DNA of 64,000 nucleotides, from positions 434,001 through 498,000 of the forward strand of contig QEYB01000926.1 of the NCBI GenBank assembly GCA_017562135.1, read 5' to 3'. Positions 35,754-49,900 of this stretch are shown piece by piece (within the stretch, counting starts at the first letter, position 1; every line of letters starts with the position of its first letter). A program made the translations under genes and the position numbers. The notes under the pieces were generated by a model, which worked only from the letters and a program-made list of their open reading frames with translations, did no database searches and was not told the origin of the DNA. This DNA comes from Dipylidium caninum (Eukaryota > Platyhelminthes > Cestoda > Cyclophyllidea > Dipylidiidae).

Positions 35754-38700
35754 GTACGTTGGACATTTGCCTTAATTTTCGTCCACCATATTCCACCGTC
35801 TCCGCGGACCTCCAGCCCTGCAATCCGTCATGGGAACTTGATGCGACGAGTTCGCCATTCAAAATGTTTGTCTGTACACTCGAGAGTGTCCGTAATTCAT
35901 CCAGGCCGGCGTATGTCGTTACAGCCTCCGACTGGGCCCATTTAGCCACGAGATAAGAGCTGAGGATTCGGACGCCGTCTTTTTATTTTCCCTTCTCCCT
36001 CCGTGATGTGCATAATCATCTGCCATATGAGGCGGTCACACATTTTGGCAAATTGGTGAAGCACGATGGAAGTGGGAGGCGAGTGTGAAGGAGGAGTTGG
36101 TGTCCTTTGTCCTTCTACAGCTCCTTTTTCTTCTCCTTCTGCCTCTTGGAGACGTTTAGGTTGTGGAAAAATCGGTCAGTGCCTTGAAAAATCTGTTTGT
36201 TGACATGGTGCGCACGAAGATGATAATGATGGTACAAAAGACTTTTTATAATGGCTTCCCGAAGAAATGCGCACTTCCTTCCCTCGCCCCGAGGGGGCGG
36301 GCGAGGGAAATGTGGTCGCCGAAGGTTGTGAGCTTAAGGAACCCACTTCACCGGAGAAAGGATTGTAATTCCACCCATTTCGTCCGCCTGCTCCTCCGCC
36401 GCCTTCAGGGGGCACGAGGATTCGAAGTTAGTGGATAAGATGATAGGGTGGATCTGGTTTAAATGCACCACCTTCTGTGTGTGTGTTCAGGAGAAACAGC
36501 TGCAATCAAGCCTGCCAGCCGAACTGGACCCGGGTGTCACAGTTACCGTGGTGACAACGTCTTCACGAAGCTCGTCGCCAACAGCCTCGGAGTTGACCTT
36601 CTACTCGGAAGATGCCACTGAATCCGACGACGTCAACCATCTGGATGATGCGCATTTGACATTCGGAGATTTCCAGCGCCACGTGGAACGCAGTCTGGCG
36701 TGGATGTTGTCGATGGAGGAAAAGTTGGGCGATAACTTTCCCCACTTAAAGGCGACCAACGGGGCTCGGAGAGGAGACGAGGCGACCGCCTTCCGCGATG
36801 ACGTGGCTGTGAATGAACAAGCTGATCTGATTGCCCTTGACCAATCACCGATTGATGATGTCAAGTCGCTCAATGAGGCGATCGTGAATCGGCTGAGGGA
36901 GGCGAGGAAACGCTTCAACAGCCATGAGGTAACTGTCAGTTTGACCGAGCAGTGACACGAGATTCCTGACCTGGTGTATGATTCAGGCACCTGACACTCA
37001 TACAACCGGCGACGGCGGTTATCTATGTAATGTTAGCGGCGTTTTTCGAAGGTGAAGTTAGACTGGCCCACATCTCAACGTGTGAGCCTGCGGCGATGGT
37101 GGAACGTGTCCTCGTGAGGGCTGAGCAGCCGTTTCATGTGTTCTTCTTTCCTCTCACCCGTATTCTTTCGCCCCCCCCCTCCGACCCGATATGGGAACAC
37201 AACGAGAAGGGGTGCACTTTTGTCTCTAGGAGCTAGATCCTGCTCCCTTCGCAGGCTGATCTGACGTTGTCACGTCTTACCTCAGATTCACGCTCCCTTA
37301 TAGGATTGGACAGCCCATCTGACCAAGCACGAACCAATTGTGCGGATGTGCCAACAATACGGCCATCGATTGATCAACCTCTCGGAAAGGAATCAGCGCA
37401 TTTCGAGTACAACACCGACTTCTACCACGGCCGGTGGTGAGTCCGACAATGAGTATCTGCTGATGGAACATCTTCAGCCCATGCGACCGGGTGAAGTGAT
37501 GAAAGTGCTCTCCGTTCTGCACGATAAATGGACAGAGTTAAATAAGATAGCCGATGAAGGAAATCAGTTTCTTGCGAATTGTCTTCTCAAGCGTCAAAAA
37601 GCCCTCTTGGATGCCGTGGAAATACAACTGAAAAAGCTTGAGTGGGAAAGGTAAACTCCCGTTAGTGAAGAATATGTACTAATGTATTCTAAGTAGCGAT
37701 ATTTTTCAATAAGGGTTTGGGCTCGCATCCATTTTAAATGTAAATGACAAAGTGATATAATGCTTTTGGTAAGAGTTATGGCCAATAAAACTTTTGCAAT
37801 TTCTGATACACATGAAAAATGCTAAATGGCGACTAAAGGAAGTGTGAGCCTTGGTCTTGGACCTTAAAACGCGCCTGTTCAGAAGTGTCATTTGTGAACA
37901 CTAAAGTGGCCCAAATAAGAATGTACAAATTGGGCCTAGCCAGGGACGGCGCCAAAGTCCGTAACCCATTCGTATAAGAAATTCTGTTAACTCCCCCACT
38001 CACTGGTGTCTAAATGACAGGGATCGACAAGCTACAGAACGCTTTGGGACGACGGTTCAGGAACTCAAGTCCCAACTGAGCGCAAATCGTCGGTTGGAAA
38101 CCTACCTTGAGTATGGCGAAACCTTGACCCAGTACATGCAAGATACAGTCATCCTCGTGCCCTCCGAGACTCCGGATGCCCGCGATACCGACTTCGAGGA
38201 GCGCATAGCCACCCTGGCTACCCAGTGGACTCACCTCGTGGAATGGGTGCACACGCACTATGCACGGCTGCAGAACGCCCTTCTGCACTGGCGTCACTTT
38301 GAAGAGGAAGCCGATGTCTTGACCGAGTGGTTGGGTCACTTGGAAAGTAAGGCGGCGGAAGTTGAGGCGAGGACAACGAAGGAGATGGAGGCAAAAATGG
38401 GTAGAAAGGACGCCGTGACCGAACGAAATTCGGCCGAGACGGAGGAGGAAGTAACTCGGGAGGCAAGAGCAGTCAGTGAAGCTGTCTCCAGTGCAGTTGC
38501 TGTAAGTGACCTTGCTTTAATCTCCTTGTGGGCTTTTCTCGGGAGTGGGGAGTTTGAGGAAAAGAATATACTGTAATAGCAGAACCCCAATGGGCAGAGA
38601 GTAGCTTAGGATAAGGCAAGAACTGTCCGACCCATCGAGTAGTCAGGCACTTCAGCCCTCCGGTGGGCTCTAAGGAGACTAGTCAAGTTGGTTAGAAGGC

Positions 38701-40879
38701 GACTTGGGGGGTTGGAGGCAAATGAATCCCATTTTGATATGAACTATCGCTTTCTTACACCGTATCCACTAATGGCAATGTGTGTCGTCATCGGGACTCG
38801 ATGAGCTGACGATTTCTCCTCGTCAAGAATGCATCCTGCCAGGAGTGCCTGTCTCACCGAGTGTCATTTGAATTCGAGTATACCGTGAAGAAGAAAAGAA
38901 AACCAGCACTTTCGACAGGAAGTGCTTTCGTGGGGAGGAGATGGTGGCGGCGGCGGAGGCTGTGATGGTAGGAGGGTGCACTAAGGTCATCTCTGCTGCC
39001 CTGCTGAAAGGTGGAATGGTAGACCCTCGAGACTGACGTGTGAACTTTATAGAATACACACTCAGTGCCTGAAAGTGTAAATATCTGCAATCACCGCAAC
39101 TGCCATGCTTCTTCTTTAAAAATTGTCACACTCATGCGACAATTAGGCGACGAGTTGTTTGTGCGTTGAAGTGGTGGACGAATGCGAGACCTTGACACCA
39201 TAAAGGTTCATCTACCTTTTATGTCTTCACTTTAGCCGAAAGTCAAGATGCATTACGAATTGTGTACTTTACGACCTCTTAGAAGTGTATTTGGCATTAG
39301 GACATCAATTAAGTCAGCTCATTTCTTTATCAGCCTCTGAACTCGAGAAAGACGAAAAGGTTTCCATTGGATGCACGCGCTCTGACCCCCACACGGCACA
39401 CCCCTTTCCGCGACCTTAATTTTGACCGTCAGCAGGCCGTCAAGTTGAGTTTTAAATCTGATTGGTGGAGAAGCATAGGGGAGCAATTTCATTGGACGAA
39501 TTCATTTTAACCTGTACCTAATGTTGATTTGCCGGTAAACTTGGTGCCATTTCCGAGCGTATGTGTCTATCAGCCGAAATGTCAACGGTAGAGGGTGTTT
39601 TCCTTGCTCATTCTCCTCCGTCCTCCGAGTAGCTTCGCAGAGTGACTCAGAAGGCAGCCTAACAACTTGTTTTCAAGATTATTGACGATCATCTTGTTCG
39701 GTTCCACCAGTGCATGGTGTGCTCGATGGATAAGAGGAAGAGGTGGATGAATGCTTAAAACCACATCCTCCTCGCTCCCCTCTAGACGTGCTGGAAATTC
39801 TTGGTCTGTTAACCATTGGGAGGGCTGAATGGTTGGGTTAATAGGGCTACAGAACTCAACTAGGCCTGTTTTTTGACGTCCACAACTTAGAACTGTGGAA
39901 GCATTTCGAAGTAGCACGACGCCGGAGGCCTCACTGATAAAAAGGTGTCAATCTCAGGCGTTCGCACTCGGTCTGCTCAAAATTTAAACCTGATTGGGGG
40001 GGGCGGGTAAGCATAGGGCCGCAGTTGTATTAGACGAAATCCTTTTAGCCAGCCTCCAATGTCGATTTGCCAATTATCTTGGTGCCAATTCTCCACGTAT
40101 GTGCGTATGTATGAACGTATGCGTGTATCGACTGAAATATCAACGGTAGTGGGTGTCTGTTTGTTAATTCCTCGAGCCCTACAAGTTGTGGCGCGGAATA
40201 ACTTGGAAGGTACCAACTGAATCACTTCAGCCCAACTGCGTATTTTTGAGACCATTGGCAATCGTTTTGTTCGACCGTAAAAGTGCATAATGTGCGCGGT
40301 AAGGAGGGGGAGAAGGAGACTGAGTTCTTAGAACCTCGTTCCCTTCGGCCCCCCTAAGATGTGTACAACATACTCGTGTCTGTTCACCCTTCGGACGGGC
40401 GGATGGTCGCGTTAAAAAGATTCCAGAACTCGACTAGACATTTCTCTTGAACTTGTGGAAGGCTTTCGGGGTGGCACGACGCCGGAGGCCTCACTGGTTA
40501 TGGCGGCCCGAGTCGACGACTCTCGACCTCACCTCGCCTTGGCGCGCACGCGTGCCCCGCGTCCGGTCTAATTCGCACTCGCGCAGAGTCGTGCTCACTC
40601 TGACCTTGAAGGTGCGTAAGTGCGCGCGTGTGTGTCCACGTGTGCGTTCATGCACGCCGCTCGCGCCCGTGCAAGTGCGTGCGTGCTGACGTATCTGTCA
40701 GTCCATCTGCAGCCTTGTTGATGCGCTTGCGTGCGTGTGTACGCATGTCATTTGCGCCGGTTAACACACACACACACACACACGCACACCTCGCGACGAG
40801 GCTGTCTACCGAGCCCGTGTGGTGGATTGCGTAATCACAGTGTAGGTTCTAAGCCGTGTACACCCACATCCACACACAG

Positions 40880-40921
<42 letters not shown>

Positions 40922-43900
40922 TTCTTCTGCCTCTAGGCCTGCCTCTCTCGCTACGAGACACGTTGGGCTCAACTACTGGCAAGTTTGGATAGACGCGCGA
41001 GTGCGGTGCGTGAAGCCTGTGGCGATTCTATTGAAATTCAACGAGCTGTCGAAACACGTGTGGACGCTCTTGTCTCGCGGTGGAGTCAACTCACTGATCC
41101 GCACTTTGACTTAAACGAGGAGGACTCGGTCAACTCTTACCCACGGACTACCCACGTCGACATGCAACAACACGCACAGGTAGGCCTTGAAATGACGAAC
41201 CGAGCTGAAGGGAGGTGGAAAAAGTGGCCGACGGCCCATGTCCACCCGGTTTTTGTTAATACCTTTTTCTTACTCATCTCTCGCCCGAACGGCAAAAAAA
41301 TCTGCTCTGCACTCTGTTGATTTTCACTCTTTGCCAATTCGTGAGTGGAGTAAATTGACACCTGGCCAATTGCTCTGCCAATCATTCGGGGTGTGTGTGT
41401 TTGCACAGGACTTGGATACTTCATTCGGCCTCCCGTCAGCTCCCGACACCGCCACTTGTCGGATTCATTTACATTTGCCAAGAGTAACATTCAGTGGGGC
41501 GGCTGACTACTCCAATGTGTGTGTGCGTGTGTGATTAAGCGTTTCTCCAGCCTCCGCTCTTCTCCTCTCAGCTGAGGCAGGGAAATTACGCTTACTTTAA
41601 ACGTCTGCGTGCGTATTCGTCTGCCCCCTCTGTGACCCTCGCTTAAGGCGGGCGTTGAAGTTTCAAATAGCCTCTTGACACTCGATTCAAAGGCACTGAC
41701 GAACGTTTTTTACCTTTCTCACCACGTGGTACACCGACAATTGAGAACTGGTATTCGATTACCTTATATTGCCGATCAAATGATAGATGTCTGGATGTCA
41801 CACTCGGCCTTGTCTACGTCGGTGAGGTAGAGTGAAAGCCTAAAGGTGTGCCCGTGCTGCGACAGTCTGCTGTGGTGGCGGTCTCCTCTCAACCACCCCT
41901 TTTAACTCCTTTGGAACACTGCCAAGTCGGATTACCTCATGTGCCGGAGCAGACAGACGCTTGTTCGTGTGTGTGTGGGTATGTGTGTGTGTTGGGTGAA
42001 CTCCATCTTGGCGGTGTGAAGTGCTTGCGAGGTGTCTTACCCGCCCTCGTGACCCTATGTCTCGTCTACCGGCATGACTTATGCTGGAAAAATCATGAAT
42101 ATGAGCGAAGAGAAGGGTATCAGCGGGTTGGAAATCACACGACCTCGTTTTACCGATTTTACTGCCACTGACTGGTTTGAGTTGAGTAGTCTGAGGCCTC
42201 CTTGCTGCCTCCCGTGAACCCATTAGTGAAAAAACGAGGTCTTAAGCAGATCAGATCCATTTTTTCTTTCAATCATTCCTCTAATATCGAGTTAGCTAAC
42301 TTCTTTACCTTTCCCCTTCGACGTCCTACAGCCATGCGAGGATCGCTCTACCTCGAATGGGACAAAACGAGGCGCCAGTGAAGCTGATTCTCGACAAATC
42401 CCCGAAAAACGCGTCTCTCTTGAGTCAGGTAAGCCAACACAATATTCTCCTCTGTCCTCATCTCCTCGTCTCACCCAACTCTCACCGCCTGTCTGGCAAT
42501 CGTTTTGGCCGGCGGACGTGTGTGAGCTGTGCGTTTCCAACTTCTCCTGCCCCAGTGCTATCTCCACCCCCACTCCGCGGGATGTATTCACCGAGGCGGA
42601 CCTCATTTAGCCTGTAATTTGCATACGCCTTGAAAGTCGAACGAAGAAGTCCTGGTCGATTGGACCTTCTCCTCCGTACGATCGTATGATTACGTGTGTT
42701 TTGGCACAACTCACACAGCCACGGTCCGTATCGCGTGTGCACTAGTAATTAGACCGAAAAAATACACAGTGCCTCTTAGCACGCCTGGTAGAAGACGGAT
42801 AAGAGTAGTTGGAAGCCTGATTTGCCCTGTCGGGGTTGCGACGAGGTGTGGGGGCGAGCGGACGTGGGTTTTTGAAGTCCTGACCTCCACCTTTCTTATC
42901 CTCCTTAATGCACAGGCCGACTCTCACCAATGCCAACGGGTTATCGGGAGGAATTTGAAAGGAGAGCAGAGAAGTTGCTGAATTGGCTCGATTCTCGCAT
43001 CGAATGCTTGGAGGTGGCGACAATGAGGACATCGGAGCGAGTCCATTCCATCGAATTGGAGCAGGAGACGAGTCAGTTGGCCGAATTGCCTGGTGATGTT
43101 ATCGCCAAGGTCGACAAGGAGTTGCCTTCAGCCAAGGAGGACATGGTGGTGATCACATCGTTAGGCGAACGCTATCGCAAGGATCTCACCCAAGGTCAGA
43201 TTAATCTGATTGGCTAATCGATGAGTGATTATTTATTTATTCTAAAATCTCCCCCCCCTCTTCACCCTTTCTCAACTTGCAGCCGGTGAGAATGTTGACG
43301 AGTTAGATCAGCTCTTCGAGGACATTGAGGAGAGGTGGAGCCTCCTCGACCAATTCTACAAGAAGGCCACCCTACAAGCTAGCGACCAATCAGGAGCCAG
43401 CAACGCTCCACCCGCCAATGAGGCTACCTTGCAGAAGGCACAAGAAGGTATATTTCCCGTGATTGTCCTTCGCCACGTCTCTTGCCCATGCATTGGGTCA
43501 CAATTCAAACATCCGTGTCTATCTGATCCGGTGTTTGAGTGTTTGTGAAAGTTCGCTCTCTCGCTTTGATAGGCCGGTCGGTTCCACAGACATTTCTTTC
43601 AATATTGAGGGTCTTCGAAGAGTAAAAAACAATTCGTACAAGTTGTAGTTGACGTTCTACTCAAATACACTTCTCCCTCTTCTACTCATTAGGTGACGTC
43701 TGCACTTCCGTGGAGGCGTTCAGACAGTGGCTTGACACCGCGAGGACGGTGGCGACCGTTCCCATTCAATGCAAGGATGGAAATCATCTCGATGAACTAA
43801 TTTCCAATTTCACTGTACGTATGTTGTGGCAGTAGAACAAAAAGAGAGAATTGAGATAGGGGAATGGGATTTATATGCGTATTCAAAAGAAACCGGGACT

Positions 43901-46900
43901 TTTGTGGTCCCGCTTTCTCCTCTGAGGGAAAGAAACCACCGTGTCATTGAGCCGAAGAGTTTACTGTGCACACAAAATGCCACCAGCTGTCCAAATTATC
44001 TTATCGACCAAAGCGTCCAGTCTAGGTGCGGTTTTTGCTTTGTTTGTGCCCACGACTCCCATCCGGAATAAAATTTCCACGTGTCTATTCGCCACCACTC
44101 GGACCCGCTCCCCCCTCCCACGGTTGGAATAAACTCGAGCCCCTTATTATCGTCGTTAGGGCATGAACCGCCACCCCATCCTCAAAGTGTCAAAACACTC
44201 GGTTTATTAAATGTGAAAAGTCAAGATGACAAGATCCTGGTGAAGGGACCCCTCATTTGTTAAATAAGTAGTGTCGAAGACTGTATCCATTATACCCTTC
44301 AGCGCATCGTTCAAATGCGGCCGAAATCAGCGGTGGTGGAGAGGTTTCTGGCCACTCTGCCGAAGGCGGAGATCAAAGGAGTGGCGGATCAGTGGCGCGA
44401 GGTCCGCCACTTAATCAATGAACGCGTCCCGATGTTACAGAATCTCTGTGAAAACCACGATCTGTTTATTGTGAGTAGCTGACCTCTTTGCGTTTAAATT
44501 ACCTCCCTAACGAGGACATTTACTTTGTGCAATTCTATATTTTTAATTGTTTTTTTCATTGACTTTCACTTCATGGGCAAAAACGCTTCTCGTCTTGGGC
44601 TGAGAGTAGCCTTAAATGCTTGTAAGTGGCGTCAAAAGAAACTTTTAGGCTCCCAGGTTGGACACCGGCCTCTCATGTGATGTTTTTCCGACTCCCCTGG
44701 TGCAGCGGCGTCGAGACTAGATCATCTGGACGGGGGACTGGCACCGTCATTCACTTCCTGGGGGCAGTCATGCCGGCAAACGCATCCGTTCTCCTTCCTG
44801 TTCTCTCTTCTGGGTGAAAGTGTCCACTTTTGACCAAATCGGGACATGATTTTCATTTTCCTCTGTGAAATTAAATTAAAGGGGGAGCGGACAGTGCCTA
44901 GGGCTGCAGAACAGATGAGACGTGGTCGGGTTTTTGTGTTCTAATCCCATTCATTCCTTCTTGCCCCTCGCCACTTCTAGAATCAAATTGAGCGTTTTGA
45001 AAAGCTCATGAATGATATGTTTGACTACCTCGACTCGGTTGCTCAGGCTGACAACGTCCAGGTCTCCGCCATCGAGGCTCAATTGGGCGAGTCGGTGGAG
45101 GCATTTCGCGATATGGAGAAGATGCAGCCGACACTGGGCAACCTAGACTACATAGTGGAGGAACTGAAGGGCTTTATCAGTGAATCCTACATTAAGGCGA
45201 GCTGTGATTGGTTAACTTTTGATTGTTCTGGCACAACCCTCCAACGAGTAACCTAAATAAACACATGGTTTTGCTCGACCTGTGCAGAAGTTGAACGAAC
45301 GCCTAGGCGAGTTGAAACGGACGTGGAATAGGGTGAAGGAGCTCACAAATGAGAATATTCTCTTCTTGCGTGGCAAATTGGAGGCGGCACTAGCAGTGAA
45401 GTCGAACACGGAGGAGGAGCAGCCGAGTGACTCCCTCGCCTCCTCACCCTCGACGGCACAGGAGGCGCCTATCGTTGTGACCAGTGGAGTTGGACAAAAT
45501 CAACCACCCGACACCGTTATGGTTCGAATGTTGGACATGGATGAGTTGCAGAAATGGATATCTAAGGCTAAACACCGCCTTGGCAAATACACAACCCTAA
45601 ACACTCGTGAGGAGATGACTGCATTTGAGGATTTTTTAAAGGTGACGGAAAATGCTACTCATATTGAAATAAGTAGACATCTCCTATAACAGCACTGTTA
45701 CCTGGGTATTGGGAATGGGGGATGTATTTGCAGGACTTCGAGAGGGAATTAACTTCCAAACGGCCCATGATCGAGGCAATACGGAACGGAGAAGCTACTG
45801 ACGCCACCGGGAAGGCGGTATCGGCGAGAACAGCTCTACTCTTCACTGGCCACTTCGCTGACCTGGAGTCCGAGTACGCGGCGGGTCGAGAGCGTCTCAA
45901 GTCGGCCACATACCACTTCAACGATTTCACTTGTAAGTTCTAGTCTTCCGCTCACAGTCAGCAGTGTACAGTCTCCTCATTTGTGCCAGATGAGTGACAG
46001 AGGTCGGGTGACGCTTTACAACACTACCTTATCTGGAACAATTTATTTTGTCAGATCTAATCTGTCTTGATAAATAGATGTATCCAAGTTTCCTCCTTCT
46101 TCGCCGTGTTTAGCCCTAATGTCGTACGAGAAGCACTGGTTGGAGCGCGTCGACTCGATGATCCGCAAATCGAAGGAGCGCGTCTACGTGGACATCGGTG
46201 ATGTCTGCGACGACATAATGGTGAGATCCACGAACTCAAATCTCCATTCACTTAACACTCAACTTCACGCATTCTTACGCCCGCCGCATCACAAGCACCC
46301 CTGACGGGAGATGTGTGGCTGAGGCGCGGGGAAAGGACGTCGAAGCGCCACCCTCGGCCGCTTTTCCCACCGCCTCCACAGCCTTTCGAGATCATTCCTT
46401 TTCCCCTCCCCTTGTCCAGCTAACTGTCTGTTGTTTCTCATCGGCAGAGATTCCTTAAGGTGGGTTTCCTCGTCGCATGTTTAGACTGCATGTGATTGTC
46501 TAACCTAACAAATATTTCAGCTTATGAGGCAAATTTAGGCGAGGACGAGGGTTGGAAAGCTTCCAAAAAACCAACGCCCTCCTACGCCCATTTAGCGAAG
46601 TAGACGTGTTTCCGCACCGTACCAAAAAGATTCGACTCCTCAGATTAGCAGTCATGTGCATACAAAGGTGGACATTTCCTTCTACGCCTTTTATTGTAGG
46701 CCTTTGAAAATTTGAAAGGTGAACACGCCGAGGATGATTTTACCCGACTCAAAAAGATTGTCGACCTCCTCTCCTCGGAGCGAATTATGTCGCAGCAGTT
46801 GAACACGGAATTCGACACCTACGCGGTGGGTGTGACAAACGCCCTCAAACAGGTACGTCCTCCTGTCCCTTCTATGCCTTCGCGCTACCGAGGCGGAGGC

Positions 46901-49900
46901 GTTCAAACGAACCATCCGATGGATTTATTTGAGCTGATCCGCCCGCCCAGGCGAATCTATGTGGATTTGGTGGCAATTTCACCGATGGAAGATGTAGGAG
47001 TAGTTGAATTAGTGGAAGTTCCAGTAGTGAAGTCTTTTTTGCCCAGTAAAATGCCAGCTCTGAGAGATCTGCCTTTGATTTCCCAGCTTATTCAACGACT
47101 GGAGGAGTTGAAGAGGATGAAGGAGCGCACCGAAGAAATGCAAGCGCGTCTGGACGAGTATGAGGTCTGGCTTAGTGAAACTGCGCCCAAAATTCAACAG
47201 CGCATAAGCGACGGTGAAACGGTTGACGCGTGCCGAGCCGAATTTGTCAACTGGTGCGCACGTACTGCCGCCATGGAGGAAGTTATGTCCGATGTTCAGA
47301 GCAAACTGACCAAGGGGACGAAGAGCGATTCCACGGACACCCTGACACCTGACAGCTTGGTGGAAAGGATAAACGCCCTCCAGGTTGGTCGATTCACCCC
47401 CATTTTATCAAGAGAAATCTTGAGAGAAGGCGCGATTTTGAAGTAGTTCAGAGATATCACGATGGCGAAGTTGAAGGCTGGAAGTTGAACGACTCCTGGG
47501 GGGTGTTAGCCTTTAACTGACATTAAAAAGACGTCCAAGTCCGAGGGAAGCCCCCAGTGGTAGCTTCAGGTATTCCCTCTTCTTCTACTTAGCTGGAAGC
47601 ATCCACCTTCAAACGCCTTCTACTCCTCTTCACCTTTTCCCCGGACGTCCAAGACTCCATCTCGCGCTGCCGTGAGGCGACAAGGGAGCAAGACGTTGCA
47701 GCCACCAACTTGGAGGTGGTCGCCCTTACCAGTGAGCACATCGCTGGACTGATGACGAAGAGTGACGACCTGATTGAACGCATTCGAGACGTGCAGAAAT
47801 TGCTAGATCGTGTGGAGTATGTAGTGTCTTCCGCCAGTCCGCCGCCTGAACTGCGTAATTCCAGTTTGGAGTTAATGGAAGAGTTGAAGGAGCTCCATAA
47901 GAAGAATGCCAAAATTGCCGAACATGTAGGTTTAAATGTCACCGACCTCCGCTTCACCACTTCGGTAGTCCTGGTTGCTTCTCCTCGACACTGATGAATT
48001 TTTAGGTGATGAAGTTCCGAGCCGGAGTACAGGAGTTGAAACCGTTCGCAGATCGCTACTCGAGGATCATTGATCCCCTGGAGCAGGTTATGATGAATGT
48101 GGAGGAGGTTACCGACTACCTGGAGACAGCCGACACGCAGAATTCGCATATTGACATGCTTCAAGTGAGTCTTTGCAGTGTCCCGAGGACTTTGCAGACA
48201 TCACGGGTCTGGCAGTTGACAGCTTCCACTTCGCCGCTCTTTCAGCGTGTACTCACTGAACTCTCCGAGGTGTTGGATCGTGAGGAACTCAAGTCCAGCC
48301 AGGCCCCCAGGTCTATCTCGGAAAAGAAGAAGTCGACCACCCAACGGTTGGATGAACTACTCGTCCAAATCGAGGCCGAAGTCCCACAGATCGAGGGTTT
48401 GGACAGCACGATCGCGGATGTGCGTCGGATAATTGACAAGGCCTTTGCTGCCAGAAATGCCTTCCAGTTGCAAATCAACGGTCTGGTAACTGAGTCTAAC
48501 GAGAGTTCGACTACTGACGCCACGGAGATTAGAATAGCATCACCTCAGGTTCGTCATTCAAGGACTGAAGGGGTAAAGCTTGAGGCGGGGGTGGGGGCGG
48601 GGGCGCGGGACAGAGATGCGATGGTTCTGTCGCATGACAGGCTGGGTGGACATTGGCCACCCAATTCTGCATTGTAGAGTTGCCCAGTCATATTCCATCA
48701 GCTTCATGGAGGGTCTTTGCCCCGCCTCTGCTCCCCCGAAAGGGGATAGAAGTGAGGACTTGCTGGCATTAACATCCGGCGCTTTTTAGCAGTCCGCAGA
48801 ACTGAGGAGGGAGAAAGCGAAGGAGGCGACGGATACGGAGACGGAGATCCCCGCGGAGACGCAACAAAACCTTCTCTCCATCTACCACACAAGATCCAAC
48901 CATCTTACCGTTGAAATGGTCGGATTCTTTGAGGATTTGGATAATTTCACCAAGTACTGCATCAACTTGGACCACTCGACCACGTCACCGACGGAGGGCG
49001 AGGTCTTGAAACCGTTGGAGACGACAATTGTAGAGAACGCGAAGAAGGTTGAGGTGAGGATTTCGCGGTCTTGTGTACACTCACCTCCTTTTTTCTCGCC
49101 TCCCCCTTTTCCTCCTCATTCCTTGCTCGAGGCGGCAGTTTACGAGTCTTCCTCCAATAATGCAGGTGTTCCTCAACTTCTACGAACAGGTAAGCCTCTT
49201 ACCCCTCCACTCCAAGCTAATTCTGGAAGCTCACATTGAAGTGGATTGTTCCCATTTTGCTGTTGTTGTTGTTGCTGTCGTGCTTTTCCTCTGCCTTCCC
49301 GATTTTGGTCGCCTCCTCCGCCTCCTCCGCCACCTCGATCGCCCTCCGTCCTGAGCGTAGATTTACGCTTGCGTCTGCTTTTGCACTAATCGCCTCTGTC
49401 CGACCACATTACCCAGTTATGACCTTGAAGCGCGGTGAAAAAGTGTAGTTTTGACAGTTGGAGGGTGGAGGGGAAGGTAGCGAGAGTGAGGAAGAAGCGA
49501 TGAGTGGAAAATGGAGTCTAGTGTGCGTCTAAATTTCACGGAGTTGTTTCAATCAGTCTGTCGAATGGACTGCGTGATACTGGAAACGTTCCCGCGGCCT
49601 CGTCAGCCTTTTGCTCCTTTCTCCCTCACCCCACCGTCCCGCCTCCCCACCTCCGCTTATGATTTCCCGCCGGTAGGGTGGCCGTGATTCTAACCCCGAC
49701 TGTTGTTTATCCGGAGTGTAAATGACTCCGCACTGATATGTCTGCCTCTCCGTCCATTCAGTACTTCAAAATGCAGGCACAATACTTGGAGTCTCGGTTG
49801 GCAGACTTGCAGAGGGCGGCTGAAACCCTACCGCCGGAGGACAGGAAGGCCGTTCTGAAGGTTCAGGTAGACTGACAATGGTTAAAGGAGGGCGCTGCGC

